A DNA stretch of 64,000 bases from Mrakia gelida (Eukaryota > Basidiomycota > Tremellomycetes > Cystofilobasidiales > Mrakiaceae): NCBI GenBank assembly GCA_024345305.1, contig BRON01000001.1, positions 2,728,001-2,792,000 of the forward strand. Reading direction: 5' to 3'. Shown here piece after piece: positions 11,211 through 23,308 of this stretch. The first letter of the stretch is position 1; every line of letters begins with the position of its first letter. The notes beneath the pieces are model-generated. The model saw nothing but the letters and a program-made list of their open reading frames with translations, made no database searches and was not told the origin of the DNA. A program made the translations under genes and the position numbers.

Positions 11211-12678
11211 ATGATCGTCCCTAGTTCGTCTTCTTCCCTCTGCTCCTCGCGTCGACAAAGGCGAATAGCTGACATTCGACTTTCCTTTCTTTCCACTCTC
11301 TTCAGCTCCTTCCATCCTCGCAGCTCAAGAGCCTCCACCCAGGTGGGAGATACGCCGACCCGTCTTGAGTCTCACTAGGCTGTCCCACAAGCTCCTCAGA
11401 ATCGTCACCATCACCTTCGTGAGCCAGCTTTTCGCACGCGGCACATGCTCCCTTCGTTGGATCGAAGCTCGCGAGCTGAACTCTCTCGTCACTTTTCTCG
11501 TTGTCACCCCCAGACCTTTGTCGTCTTCCTTCTCAGTATCATCTTCGCAGGGAAGAGGTTGACCTCCGTCAGCGACGATGGAAGTGAGTTCTCGACGAGA
11601 TCGACGAATGATAAGACGCGTTGAGATTTAAGCTGAGCCCCCCTACCTTTCTCGCTTCGTCCTTTCAGCGACCTCGGGTATGAAGGCCCTAGGCGTCATC
11701 GTCGGTCTTATATATCTGCTGTTTGCCGTCGTCGCTTTCGGCGGTGTAGCTGCTGCGTTCAAGGTGCGACCGATGTAAGCGAACAAGGCGAAGCGGTCGA
11801 TCTTTGGGCTGATCGGTCCCTTCTCGTCTCATCAGGACGACGCTCGACTCTTCCGAATCTACTCCTACGCTTCTCTCGCCAACGTCGGACTGATCGGACT
11901 CGCTGGGATCCTCGACGTCGTTTCCCACTTTGCGTTCAAATCATCCATCACCTCACAGTGCAGATCGAACTCGACGGGAAAGGAGTTCACTCCTGAGGGC
12001 GAGTCAAAGAAGGTCATCTACACCGAGGAGGAGGCTATCAACTACTGCAACGATCTTTACAAGAAGAGCAACTGGGGAGCGCCGGTCTGGATGCTGCTTG
12101 TTCGTTCGATCGTTTCGCGACGCGTCTCGTCTTCCAGCTCGTCGGTCGCGTTGCTGACCTTCTTTCCTTCACTCTCCTCTTCATTCGTTTTAAAACTGCA
12201 GGCCATCGTCCTCGCTTCGATTAACTCCCTCTTCGCTCTCGCCTACGCTCATAAACTCGCGAACCTCCGAAGCTCGTCTTTCCCTACGGACGACGTCCTC
12301 CAGTCAGACAACAACCAAGATCACGCTCTCAGACCGTACCAGTCTTCTCAGTACTCCGGCGGGGAGGCTCCAAAATACCGTGCGTGCAACCTCTGCTCTC
12401 TCGATCTAACGGGACTCGAGTCGAGAGCTCGACCCGTTCTCAAAAACTGACACGTCGAGTCTTTTCCTCCCGCCCGCTTCTCTTCAGCTGCTCCTTCTTC
12501 CATCAAACCATCTGACGGCCCTTCTTCGAAGAACTATATCGAGGCTCAAGAAGACGCTTGGAACGAGGCTACTCTATCATCCGCGGAGCAGCAGGAAAGG
12601 AAGCAGCATCGCGTCGACGCGACGCGGGGGCCAGTTGGGACAAACAAGGCCGATGGGAAGGACTGGGAGCAAGTTTAA
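11211..12678 (+). CDS. Four-span membrane protein, unknown function
   Basis: About 307 residues. The first exon is only 13 nt (ATGATCGTCCCTA), joined to ...PSILAAQEPPPRWE; the join keeps the frame. Four hydrophobic spans follow: ITFTFVVFLLSIIFAG, LGVIVGLIYLLFAVVAFGG, LANVGLIGLAGILDVVSHF and WMLLAIVLASINSLFALAYA. Between spans 3 and 4 is a long loop of about 50 residues with two cysteines (SSITSQCRS...NYCNDLYKKS), probably extracellular. The C-terminal tail of about 110 residues is hydrophilic, Ser/Gln/Pro-rich and ends KADGKDWEQV at TAA 12676. Topology resembles fungal tetraspan or MARVEL-type proteins, but I recognise no family motif. Tandem with the shorter membrane protein at 9628, though clear sequence similarity between them is not visible. 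Confidence 0.75.
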
Positions 12679-12900
12679 AGGAGAGGCTCAAAATGGAGCA
12701 TCGTCGCCAGATCGATGCTCAGGTGGAAAGGGCGCTGAGAGGTGGAAGAGACGACCTGGATGATAAATGAACCATGGCATCGATCTCGAGCCGTCGTGTT
12801 GCCCTGTTCTCTCCCACCGCTCATCTCGTCCCTCAAAGGAGAAAGTGTCATCGATTAGCGAGAAAGGTATACGAGGTAGAGGAAAAGAACCGTCCGCATC

Positions 12901-14969
12901 CTACTTCTTCCCGTACACTCCGTCGAAGAGCGAGAGCATCAGGTTTTGTCCTTTGAACTTCCCAGTCAACCAGCCGCCGACCACTCCGATGAAGGGAAGA
13001 GAGGACGCTCCTCCACTGGGACCGACAGGGACGAGCTGGAGAGAACGAGAGAGGTCGAGGTCAAAGTCAGCGAGAAACGAGAGGAGGAGGGAGGAAGGAG
13101 AAGGAAGACCGACGACGCGACTCACTATGGCGTTTATGGGAGCAGCGACGGGAACAAGAGGCTTGTTGGCGATAGTAGCGAGGATGCTGTAGGGATTCGA
13201 AGAGGAAGAGACAGGGGAGGAGAGCGGGAGTGGGTTAGCACACTGCTCGACAATCGGACTCGTCGAGGAAAGGATCACTAACTTCGCGGCGGCAGCAGTA
13301 GCATCGTTCGAAGCCTTCATTCCTGTAGCGCCACCAGGAGAGTTCGCCGCATCTCCGAGAGCAAACCAAGTTGAGGTCAAGAAGGGGCTCAAAGGGTTGG
13401 AAGAGACGACCTGAAGACGAACGCGAGGGAGGTTAGACGCGTCGAGCTGTTGACAGGAGAAGGAGGACGAGGAGACTGACTCGAAGGTTGTTATCGACAG
13501 TGATGAGTCCAGAGACGGTGAGAGCACCAGGATCTGTAGCGGAGACGAGCTTCGTGTTGGGAGTCTGACCGGTGGCGTTGACGATCAAATCGGCTGAGTG
13601 GGAGGGGCGAGAAGAGTGAGGGAGGGAGAGCATCAGCGTCCGTATCCCGCGAGGTATGGAGGAACAAGACGACTTGATTCATAAGCGAAACGATGAAGGA
13701 GAGGAAGAGAGCTCACCAACGATCGAAGTCCCGTCCTTCAAGACGACGTTCCCCTTCCCAGCGCTGGCGATCTCCTGATCGATCTTCTGTCCGAGAACGA
13801 CTCGAACTCCTCGGTTCTCGAGCTCTGGATAGAGAAGCCTCGGTCAGGATGGTGCCGAGAACCGTGAAGTGAAGACAACGAGGCTGCTCACCGGTTCGAA
13901 GCCTGTCCGAGAGTTTGAGCGGGAACTTGTCGCTCAAGAGACGATCTCCTCCCTGGATGATAGTGACCGTCTTCTTGGGGTACTGAGAGATGATCTCTGA
14001 AAAAAAACAGCGGCGAAGAAGCGAGTGGGGAGGTCAGCTTTGAGTCTCGAGCTCGCGAGTGCGAAGGAAAAGGACGAGGATGAATGACGCGTCGAACTGA
14101 CCTCCAGCGTACTCAATTGAGACTGGGCCTCCTCCGACGAGAACGATGTTGTTCTGGGCATTCTTGAGAGTCTGCTGAGCAGTGATAAACGTTTGCTTCG
14201 CCTCTGCAATGGTATTACCGACTGGGAGAGAAGAAAAAAACGACGCGACGTCACTCCATCCTGATGGCTCGACTTCGCGACAAAGAGGGATAGTCTCAGA
14301 TTAGAGGGCGTACCAGCTCGGCAAGGAAAACTGTATGTTGATCCGAGTGCGAGAACGGAAATCTAGACGGACCAAGAGGCGAAGACGAGTCAGTGTGCTC
14401 GTCGTGGAGAAAAAACCAGGGCCAGGACCCTCGTCTCCGACGACGAAGGCCATCGCAAAGACTCACGTCGCCTGGGATCCTCTCCGAAAAACCGAGCTGA
14501 GAGTTGGGAGTATCGGTCTTGACGAACCCTTTGCCCAGCTCGACGACCTTCGTCTTCGAAAGAAGGACGTGTCGCGAATCAGCAGGGAAGAATCCTTTCA
14601 ACGGCTTGAAGGCCTTGTGCTCCCATCCTGAGCGAGCAGAAAGCGATGAGTGCGGTCAGTAGATCCTCATGAGCTCTCGAGACTGCGGAAGGACGACGGA
14701 GATGGATCTCACGTGGGACGACAGCAGCTCGAAGAGCGGCGATGGGCCAGAACTGATGAAGAGGATGAAGTGGGCACGAAAGTCAGCTTCAAGCTCGTCA
14801 ACATCCGACAAGCCACGAAGGGATAAAGAGGACTTACAGCGTACTCGTTGGCATCGATCAGAACGATCCTGTGGGTAGAAGGAAGTTTGGTTTCAAGGGC
14901 TCGAGCGAGGTTGGCTCCGGCGGCGGAGGCTCCTACGATGACGACGTTCTTGATATCACTGGACGACAT
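12901..14969 (-). CDS. AIF/AMID-type FAD-dependent NAD(P)H oxidoreductase
   Basis: Pyridine nucleotide-disulfide oxidoreductase fold of the AIFM2/AMID (FSP1-like) group, which passes electrons from NAD(P)H to quinone-type acceptors, often at membranes. ATG at 14969. The N-terminal dinucleotide fold VVIVGASAAGANLARALE binds FAD; SQYPKKTVTIIQGGDRLL follows the second nucleotide-binding fold NNIVLVGGGPVSIEYAGE (GGGPVSIE) for NAD(P)H; the ATG-type motif DLIVNATGQTPNTKL and FALGDAANSPGG close the FAD site. C-terminus GKFKGQNLMLSLFDGVYGKK, TAG at 12901. About ten short exons. No cleavable signal peptide or N-terminal membrane span. Convergent with the membrane protein gene ending at 12678. Confidence 0.88.
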
Positions 14970-16130
14970 GGCGCGGGAGAGGATGAGGAGGAAGTGAAGA
15001 GAGAGCTAGTTGGTTCGCGTTGGGAGGAAGGGGAGGAACGAACAGGACAAAGAAGGAAAGTTCGAGGTTAGCGTCGCTGACGAGAGCCTCGGTCCCTCCT
15101 CGGCGACGAAACTCGGCCCATATCTGCAAGGTCGGCCGAGGATCAAGTCTCGTTGTATCTTGAGAGGATTCCTGTATCCTGGAAGGCCTCGTTTGTATTG
15201 ATAAGGAAGGAAGGGATCTCGCCCGAGGCTGCAGCGAGACGGGAGATCCCGTTCCTCCCTCCAGTCCTTCTGCTGCTCACTCCTATGATGAAGGTCGGTC
15301 GAAAAGAGGTCTTACGAGCAAAGTTCTCAGCGAAGAGGGTCTTGCGAAGGCGAAATAATCGGCGAGGGAGTGGGGAAAGGAAGGGAGAGGAGGTCCAGTC
15401 GAGCCGATGGAGCCAGCTCCTTCTTCTCGCTCCCTCGACGTTCCTGGGAGAAATCCGAGCAAAGAGATGTTTCGGGTCAGCCTCAGGCTACATGGCCTAG
15501 CCAACAATACCCAGGACTCCTTCGAGAAAGAGGCGGGCCCGTCTGTACATCGAACCAACGCTCTTCATCCTCTTCCTTCCTTTGGCCCCCTCCTTTCATC
15601 GACCCCATCCCCTTCTTCTCGACCAGGCCTTGGAGAGACGAACTAGGTACTTACAGGTAGCTCTTGATTCCATCTTTTGTCTACTTTGGTCAGCCAGCCG
15701 TCCCTCCCATCCACTCGTCCAGCGCGAAGCATCCGAGCGTCGATGAAGGGAAGGGAGGGAAGAGGTGAGCTCGAGCTCGAGGTCGATGAGACGCTTCTGC
15801 TGGAGAGCCAGGCTTCGATCTTGCTTTCGGACGTTTGTTGAGTCGATGGATATGTCAAGGTAGTTCAGCTGAAGGCGTTTATGGGGGTCGAAGCGATGAA
15901 GGGACGTCGAAGTTGAGGCCAACTCCATCGAGAGAGGGGATGGAGGAGAACGACTCAGCTCGCAAAGGCGTTTCGAAGAGCTTGTTTTCGACTCGTCCTC
16001 TGAGCATATTTTCATACCTCGAAAAAACGTGAGGTGTCATGATTCATACGAGGACTATACAGAGGGGCAAAGAGATAAGAATGTACCAGATCGAGAGTCG
16101 TAGAGTAGCGGTCGTCGAAGTCGGAGGAGG
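14970..16130. other. Intergenic, no supported gene
   Basis: Lies between two minus-strand genes. There are scattered splice-like words on the minus strand (GTAAGTACC after AAGAGCTACCT near 15655; GTATGAAAAT near 16017) but no reading frame joins through them. It may hold the promoter and 5' UTR of the FAD oxidoreductase and the 3' UTR of the methyltransferase, or an unannotated noncoding transcript. Confidence 0.4.
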
Positions 16131-18527
16131 TCAGGATTCGTTTCCCGTCCCTGCAACGTGCCTCAACTTCTTGCGAGCGTAGATGGACTTGACCGACTGG
16201 TGAGAGGCAAAGAGAGAGAGACGGCTTAAATCAGCGTTGGGAAAGGGAAAGATTGGGAGAGGGAGTCCCTGCGACGCGACGCGACGAGCAGCTCTCTTTC
16301 CCTCGGCAACCTCCTCCGCAACTCGTCCATGAATTCGGGAGGTGAACGTACCTGAAATAAGCCCGAGTCTCGGTCCGTGATCCTCGAGACCTCAGCTTGA
16401 AGAGTCTTTGAAGGAGCGGCGGTGCCGTCGAGGGTGAGGAGGAGAGAGTTCCCTGGAAGGAAGAGAACAAGTGGACAAAAGGGGTCAGACCGGGTCAGAC
16501 GATGCTTGGAAGCGTTTAATCTAGAGCGAGCCGAAAGTGAGCGAACAGTGAGCTGGGAAGGGGAGAAGAACGAGCGAAAAGTCAGCGAAGAGCAGCGAGA
16601 CGCGACTGTGAGAAGACGACTTACCGAGGATGATGTTTTTCATGAGATTTGAGAGATTCGTCTCCAGATGATCATCGTCTGAGAGGGGTAGAGCGAGTCA
16701 GTTGACCGATCGAGGGCGTCGTCGAGGGAGGGAAGAAGAGGACGCGTCGATCTCACCCGTCTCTTTCCTCGAACCGAGATGGACCTCCTTCACGAACTGA
16801 TGGACCTCGGCGAAGGGTTCGATCAGACCACTTGATCTGGACCCAGGAGGAGGAGATCTTGAAGCTTCGACCATCTCCTTGAGAACGAGGAACTCTCGAG
16901 CTCCTGTGAAACGAAAAAGCAAACGATGAGTGAGGGTCAGTCTTCGTCCTCGTCGAAGACCTCCCACGATCTCGTCCTGAAGACTCGGACATACCCTTGA
17001 AGGGATCAAACGCCGAACTCGTTCTCTCGACGTCGCCGCGTCGCGCGTCTTGTAGAGCGAGTCCGAACCAGGAAAGAGATGTTCCGTCAGCGGTGTGAAG
17101 TTCGCACTGCAAGAAGAAGGGAAAGCCGATCAGCTCGCTTCGGTTTCGAGATGAGCAGGGAAGATGGGAAAACGAACGCCATGCTCGTCGAAGAGGAAGA
17201 CACCACCAGGAGCGAGCACTCTTCGAACTTCGGAGAGAAGAGTAGGCAGATCTGGGATGAACGGCGCGACGCTTCTCATCTGCAAGGGACGAAGGAGATC
17301 GAGTTAGATTCAGCTCGAAAGGCAGCCGAGGGAAAGGATGAACGTACGTGTACCACGTCACTGAAGGGATTCGAGATGGTCAGAGACTCAAACGGGGAAG
17401 AAGCGTCGACTCGGAGAACGGACGAGGGACGAACAAGTAATGCTCAGGACTGCGAGGGAGGAAGCGAGTCAGCAAGTCAGTCGAAGAGGCTGCGAGAGGT
17501 GCTACACTCACTAAGGGAGTCCTTCGTTCACATCGTAGACCTCCAGAGATACGTTTGACGGCGTGAAGCTGGGAGAAAGGGAGGAGTCTGAGCGAGGTTC
17601 TGACGCGACGGAAACAAGCGTGGTATTTGCTCACGATCGATCAGCTGGGACGAGATCCAGTCCCACGAGCTCGGCATTGGTGAACGTGTGAGCCATTTGA
17701 ACACACCAGAGACCTTTCGAAGGGAAGGAAAAGAGAAGGGCGAGTGAGCGAGCGAGAGACGGACGCGTCGCACGAAGACGGTTGTTTCGACTGACCTTCC
17801 ATTCCCGACCCTGAAAATAGTCGAAAAATCGCAGAAATTGAGAGTGAGTGTTGAAGAATCAGGCCCCGCGTCTCATAATCATTATCGAACGACGAGCAGA
17901 GGCTCACCGATGTCAAGTGCTCTCGAACCGACGCGTCCGAGCAAGCTCCCAATGAGTCCTCTGTGTTCGTCTGGCTCCCAGTAGGACTCAGGATGAACCG
18001 AGTTGAAAGCGAAGGCAGAGAGTCTTTCCGCCTGCATCATAGGGTCGTTGTAGGGGAAGCGACTGAAGAAGAACGAAAGAGAGTCAGCTCTCGCCTCAGC
18101 CTGAGACGCGGAGGTCCGGCTGCGAACGAAAGACTCACTATCTGAAACCGCCGCGGAAACAGAAGAGGGAAGAAATTCAGCGAAGCGAGAGGAAGAGTGT
18201 AGAGCGAGAGAGCAGAGCTAACTCATCGTTGAAGGAGGAGAAGGTGGTGCCTGAGCGAGAGCAAGGGGGGAGCGAAGAAGGCCGTCAGCTCGAAAGCAAA
18301 GTCGATCGGATGGGCGTCCTTCGCGTCGAGCTCACTGCAACGCTTACCTCCCAAGCGAACGAGAAGGTCTTGGGTGAGGCTAGGAGAGATGGTGATGAGT
18401 GACTGAGAAGAGAGTGAGGGAGGCGGAGAAGATCAGCTCTGTTTTGACAGGAGGCAGAGCGGAGGCTAGGCGAGGGAAGAAGACGAACGTCCGATTCGCT
18501 AGTCATGTCCGACCCGTCGCTCTGCAT
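16131..18527 (-). CDS. SAM-dependent methyltransferase (class I, LaeA-like fold)
   Basis: Class I methyltransferase; substrate unknown. The protein starts MQSDGSDMTSESD (ATG 18527), then SLITISPSLTQDLLVRLGG and FSSFNDEYRFPYNDPMMQAE with the AF-NSVHPESYWEPDEHRG region. Motif I is ALDIGSGMEG; motif II LVGLDLVPADR; the acidic region VYDVNEGLPYPEHYFDVVHM and the motif IV/V RSVAPF, LLSEVRRVLAPGGVFLFDEH follow. C-terminus: EFLVLKEMV, LSNLMKNIILGNSLLLTLDG, RKKLRHVAGTGNES and TGA at 16131-16133. About 12 exons, including one of only 3 nt (18139-18141, ATA on the minus strand) that supplies the middle of the E-Y codon pair in FNDEYRF. A longer N-terminus is possible because an acceptor-like CAG sits 60 bp upstream. 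Divergent from the PLAC8 gene at 19088. Confidence 0.82.
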
Positions 18528-19087
18528 GGTTCCCCGACTTGATGTTGAAGCTGATGACTGATGTAGGAAGGGTGGGGTGTATGTCTGCAAGGGGGAGAGA
18601 GAAGGAGATTGTCGTGGTTCGGAGGCAAGAAGGGAGGGACTGAACCCGTCGGCCTTCGCCTTCGTTCGCCTGGACTGATCTCTCGACGAGCCGTGTCCTC
18701 CGTATTCTATCCTTTTTCTCGAAGATCACAGCTCTCTGCCCATCTGCTTCCGCTCAGAGGTCTCTACTGACTGTCAAGAACAAGTCGAGGAAGACGAAGG
18801 GTCTGTCCTTGTTTTGAGTTGCTTCGCTCAAGTGTGAAATCGCGACGCGTCGTTCCTCGTGCTGGTTTTCCTCCCATACGAGATCTTCTCGTTGAACAGC
18901 CCTTCACCCCTCTTCGATAGTCTGCATCTCCACATGAGGGATCAATTCAAGCTCAGGGGAAGTCGGTGGAAGCGGTCCATCGCGAAAAGCTGTGAGCGAG
19001 GTGAAACGAAAGAGATTGGTTTTGAGCTGACCTCTTCCTTTTCTCGACCAAACCATCACCTCCCTCCTGATCAAAACTTCAAACGAA
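18528..19087. promoter_or_regulatory. Divergent intergenic region between methyltransferase and PLAC8 genes
   Basis: 560 bp between two opposed start codons. It contains intron-like segments on both sides (for example GTGAGCGAGG...CTGACC...AAACTTCAAACGAAATG leading into the PLAC8 ATG), suggesting 5' UTR introns. No clear TATA box. Confidence 0.4.
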
Positions 19088-20360
19088 ATGTCCCACTACC
19101 CCCCTCAGTACCCTCCGCAGCAGCACTACAACTCCCAGCATCCTTACGCTCAACAGGGCCAGCCTCAGACGTCTCAGCCTGTTCGTTGTCTCGAGTTCCA
19201 TCTTCCCGCCCCCCTCTTTCTCTCTTCCTCCCGTCTCTCCTCGAGCTCTTCTTCCTCTACCTCTCTCTAACCTCAGCCTCTGCCTCCCAATCTTCCTCAC
19301 TTCCCTCCCAGGCCCTCAAAGCTTCCATGAGCTACAGAGGTGATCCACGAAACGCTCTGGGAGCGTCTCTCGTAAGTTTCGTTGCCCCCTCATCTCCTCC
19401 CTCCTCCCCTCCCTCTCCTCCTTTCGAGAAGGCTGGGCTACCTCGAGCCCTCTTGTCCTCCTCGAGCCATTTCGACCAAGTGGCCCTTTGTTCTGACCTC
19501 TCTTTCATCTTTCTACTCCTTTTCTAACAGAAAGGGAGCCGAGGACGACGAGAGTGGTCGCACGGACTCTGCGGCTGCTGTTCGAGCCCTGGGACGTTCT
19601 GCTACAGTCTTTGGTGCCCTTGCATCGTCTTCTCTAAGGTGAGTTGAGAGTAAAATGAGCTGGAGAAGAAGAAATAGGATATGAAACGGAAAGAAAGAGC
19701 TAATCGCCTTCGCGTCGTTGTTTCATCTTCGCAGAACAAATCTCGACTCGAACACCTTCGACGCTTCAACGCGAGACATCTCAAAGGGGGAGACAGCTGC
19801 TCGGGAGACTGTTTCCTTCACTGCTGCCTGACCACGTTCACCACCTTCGGCTGGGTCCTCCAGGTGAGAATCGAATCCGTCTCTTAGTTGAGTCGAGTTC
19901 GTCGTCGAGCCGGAGTTGACCCTCGTCTCTCGTTTCTTTTCGCCAGATCGGGACTCGAGGCGATGTTCGAGATCACTACAGAATCGAAGGAGTGAGTACC
20001 TTCCCATTGCGCTTCTCTCCTTCAGTTCCTCGAACGTCTTGGCTGAACTTTCGTCCCGTCGCGTCTCGCGTCGTCTTCTCTTCAGGGATGCTGTTCGTCC
20101 ATGGATTCCCTCTCTTCCCTTCCTCTCACGAAGCTGAATCTTCTTCTCCTCCTTCTTAGGCGGGGACTGCATGGCAAACTGGTGCTGCTCCCCTTGCGCT
20201 GTTTGTCCCTGCTCGCCCTCGCGTCGTGTAGACTCATCTTCGTTTCGACGCAAACTGACTCGCCTTATTCTCGATTCAACAGCTCACCCAAGAAGCGAGG
20301 GAGATCGAACTCGAGGAGGACTTCCAGGGAGATCAGCGTGCTTTGCTCAGTGGAGTGTGA
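19088..20360 (+). CDS. PLAC8 family cysteine-rich protein
   Basis: Small membrane-associated protein of the PLAC8 (Cys-rich, FCR/Mca-like) family, linked in other fungi and plants to cell size or metal/Ca transport. N-terminus is Tyr/Gln/Pro-rich (MSHYPPQYPPQQHYNSQHPY). The core reads SHGLCGCCSSPGTFCYSLWC, CPCIVFSK, NARHLKGGDSCSGDCFLHCC, TTFTTFGWVLQIGTRGDVR and NWCCSPCALTQEAREIELEE; the CCxxPxxCxxxxxCPC and CCSPCALTQE...E pattern is the family signature. Exon joins keep frame to TGA 20358-20360. A later donor at that TGA would give an alternative end of about ten residues, so the last codons are uncertain. The cupin gene begins only 199 bp downstream on the same strand. Confidence 0.85.
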
Positions 20361-20558
20361 GCAGGGAACGGAGGGATACGAGGGAGATGGCGACGCGATT
20401 CGATTTTACGACCTCTCTTTTTCTTTGCAACGTTCTTTCTTGGGATCAGAACATCGTGTTATCATACCGAAAGAGGCTCGTGAGCTCCTTAGACCCTGAC
20501 TGACGTGAAAAGGCCGTCGAACCTGAAGCCGTCGAGGTCTCGACCTCGCCTCCTTGCC

Positions 20559-21250
20559 ATGACTCGCTCGTACTCGCCTCAACCCACAACCACGATCATG
20601 CCCTCCCCTCCTCCTCCTCCACCACTCATCTCGAAGGTCTCCATCCCCTCCTCCCTCTCTCGCATCAACGAACACTGGAAACCGAAACTCGTAGGCTCGA
20701 TCAACGGTCAAACGGAGATCAAAGTCGTCAAGCTCAAAGGTGAGCTCGACCTCTCCTCCCTTCCCTCCCTCTCATCCTTACACCCCTCTCACCTCCCTCC
20801 CGAGCTGACTCTTTGCCCTTCCAAGGCGAGTTCGTCTGGCACGACCACCAGAACACGGACGAGGTGTTTCATCTCCTCGCTGGAGGTCCCCTGACGATTC
20901 AGTTTCGCAAGGAAGACGGAGGAGATGTCGTCCTTCAAGTGGGGGAGATGCTGGTGATTCCGAAGGGAGTGCAGCACTGCCCGAAGGCTGAGAACGAGTG
21001 TAGTGTGCTGCTTATTGAAGGGGTGGGGACCGTGAACGATGGGGAGGCTGAGAGGTGAGTCTTTGCAAGGTTGATTGAGCTCGAAGGCAGGGGAGGGAAG
21101 GGAGGACTTGCGAAGGAGGAGCTGGACGAGATGAAGAGCTCGCAAACCGAGCCCCAGGATGAGCTGACGATCGTTTCTCTGGGGTTCTGATGTCGCTTTT
21201 ACCTCCGCAGTACCTTCAAAGCCGTCGTTGAGGACTTCAGGTCGTCGTGA
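20559..21250 (+). CDS. Cupin-domain protein (RmlC-like, single domain)
   Basis: About 160 residues in three exons. N-terminus MTRSYSPQPTTT with a proline run, then VSIPSSLSRINEHWKPKLVG and GQTEIKVVKLKG. The cupin motif 1 is EFVWHDHQNTDEVFHLLAGG (metal ligands H, H and E visible), motif 2 is VGEMLVIPKGVQHCPKAENE with the fourth ligand His. The final exon TFKAVVEDFRSS ends at TGA 21248. This layout fits small cytosolic mannose-6-phosphate-isomerase-like or DUF-type cupins; the reaction is unknown. Introns interrupt between KVVKLKG and EFVWH and before the last exon, both with clear GTGAG donors. Confidence 0.88.
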
Positions 21251-22107
21251 GCTCGACGGGAGGGGTCGGAGAAGAGCGTCGAGCGAATGGGAGAGGTTCG
21301 ATCTCAGCATTTTGCCCTCGTGCTGCTTCGAGGATATATATGTGAGTATGCTTGAGCTCTAGGAAGAAAGGGTGAGACCTGAAGGGTCCCACCAGGTTCA
21401 TTTCCTGCATCTCGGAGTGGAAAGACGGAGGCAAAGTCGACGAAAAGAAGTTTCGAACGAGCTCACCTCTTTTCCCTTCCAGCGTTCACCTTCTCTTCTC
21501 CCCTTCCCTTCCCTCTTTTACGCTCGAGCGGATCTCGAAGAGCACTTTGCAATCTGCTTGCTTGCTCGTCTTCATGAAGTGAGTCCTAGGAATCAGAAGC
21601 TCTGCTGAGGAGAAGGTTGAAGGAATGAAAGAGAGGTCGCCGTTGGCTGACTCCTTTCCTCTTCCTCGCCCTCCTTACTCGCTCTCCCAGTCCCCTCGCC
21701 TGACTTCTCATCCCTCGACTCACTTTACAGCCTTCGGCCGTGCCTCCCATCCTGCAGGACACTCGACGGACGACGCTCATATGCGCTGAGGGTTTTTTCT
21801 GGGAGGGACGAGGTCCCCAGGAGGTCCCCACTTCGCGTCGCTTCTCCGATTCCTCGACCTTCGCCCGAAAGCTTTTCGCCCCCTCTACCTTCTTGCGGGA
21901 GTAGGAATGTTCCCTCAGAACCACCAGGAGCTCCTCAACACGACAACATCGTGAGTCTTGGAAGGAAAGGGCGGAAGAGCAAGCTGAGGGCCATGGAGGA
22001 GCAGCTTGACTTCGCGAGGGAAGGAACGACGAGCTCACCACTGACCTTCCTTCTTCTCGCTTCCTTATCAGCGGAACTAGCTCCATTTTCATCAACGACT
22101 TGAAACC
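21251..22107 (+). other. Intergenic with splice-like signals, probable 5' UTR of F-box gene
   Basis: Contains a convincing intron just before the next gene: GTGAGTCTTGG at about 21952 to CTTATCAG near 22070 with CACTGACC branch site, feeding the leader of the gene at 22108. Earlier GTGAG...CAG segments (around 21339-21480 and 21579) do not build a protein. Confidence 0.4.
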
Positions 22108-23308
22108 ATGCCTCTCTCCTACACTGTCACCGTAAGTCCTCGTCCTTCTTCTCTTCGAAGAAGTCGTTTTAATAGAGAGACACTGAGCGAGAAGGAAGGG
22201 AAGAACGGTCGAGCTCACCTCCTCCTCCTTATCCGCTCCGCATTAGAACGCCTTCTTATCTGCCACAACTCCTCACTTCCCCCCTCCTTCTATCATACCA
22301 GAGGTGAGCGACTCTTCTAGAGTATCTTCTACTTATACCAGTGAGCTGACTTCCCTTCTTGCCGTTTCTCAGCGTCCCTCTGTCTCCCATCGACTGCCCT
22401 GGGATGTTCTTGCTCTCACCCTGAGCCTCGCCGATACCCCCACCCTCGCCGCTCTCGGAAGAGTCTCGAACGACTTCCTCATCGAATCAACTCCTCATCT
22501 CTATCGACACGTCGTGATCAACTCGGTCGAGGACCTTGGAAAGCTCTTCTGCAAACGGACTGAGTCCGAAGTGGTGAGCTTGTCGCGGCTCCTTTCTTGT
22601 TCCTTCCCTTGCTCCCTGCTCATCACCTCGGGACCCCTCTTCGTGCAGGTCCTCCCCACTCCTTCTCGGATCAACCACCTCCTCTCCCTCTCCCAAATCA
22701 AAACCCTCACCCTCAACTTCACCTCTCCGACTTCGCTTCCCGGGCCTCTCCTCCACCTCTCTTTCTCTCGCTTACCCACCTCGGCACTCCAACTCGACTA
22801 CCTCCACCTCTCCTCCCACTACCAACATCGAGACGTCCTCCGTCCTCTCCATCAAATCCTCCTCCCTCGACTCGATCCTCGTCACGTCGCGTACGAAGTG
22901 AACGACAGGAAGCCGGACGAGAACGCTTGGTTCGATGATGGTTCAGGGCTGCCTCTGATCGAGTGGTCGAGACTGGAGGGCGTGGAGTTCAAGGGGATGC
23001 TGACGAGGAGGTGGCATCGAGGAGAGTCGTTCTTGGGTTGTCTGCCGACGCCGAACGTCGAGAGGAGGAGGACGATCCGACTGCATCTCGCTTCCCTCCT
23101 CACTTCCCAGCGAGGCGACGCTCCCTCCTTCCTGGAGTTCGTCCAATCCAACTACGGAGCAGCTCTCTATGGACTCAACTACCTCCAGGAGGGATCGGTC
23201 GTCCTCGTCGTTGAGTCGGACAAGGAACGAAGGGAGGCGGACGCGGCGTTGTCGATGATTGAACCGAAGTGGAGGCACGTTTTTGTCGTTGAGATGTTGA
23301 AGATCTGA
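22108..23308 (+). CDS. F-box-like protein, lineage family member 1
   Basis: Exons: MPLSYTVT, NAFLSATTPHFPPPSIIPE, then RPSVSHRLPWDVLALTLSLA with TPTLAALGRVSNDFLIESTP and HLYRHVVINSVEDLGKLFCK, a recognisable F-box-like start (LPWDVLALTLSLAD...LAALGRVSNDF). The remainder has hydrophobic leucine-rich segments (IKTLTLNFTSP, LQLDYLHLSSHYQHRDVLRP, IEWSRLEGVEFKGML) and a compact C-terminal part, GSVVLVVESDKERREADAAL to VFVVEMLKI, TGA 23306. Such proteins usually recruit substrates to SCF ubiquitin ligases; here that is inferred only from the N-terminus. A clear paralog lies at 51587-52655 on the other strand, sharing the same order of segments and the same intron after the F-box. Confidence 0.75.

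Noticed and set aside
15000..16100. A separate gene between the FAD oxidoreductase and methyltransferase
   Set aside because: Donor and acceptor words occur, but no combination gives a sustained reading frame or a recognisable domain.
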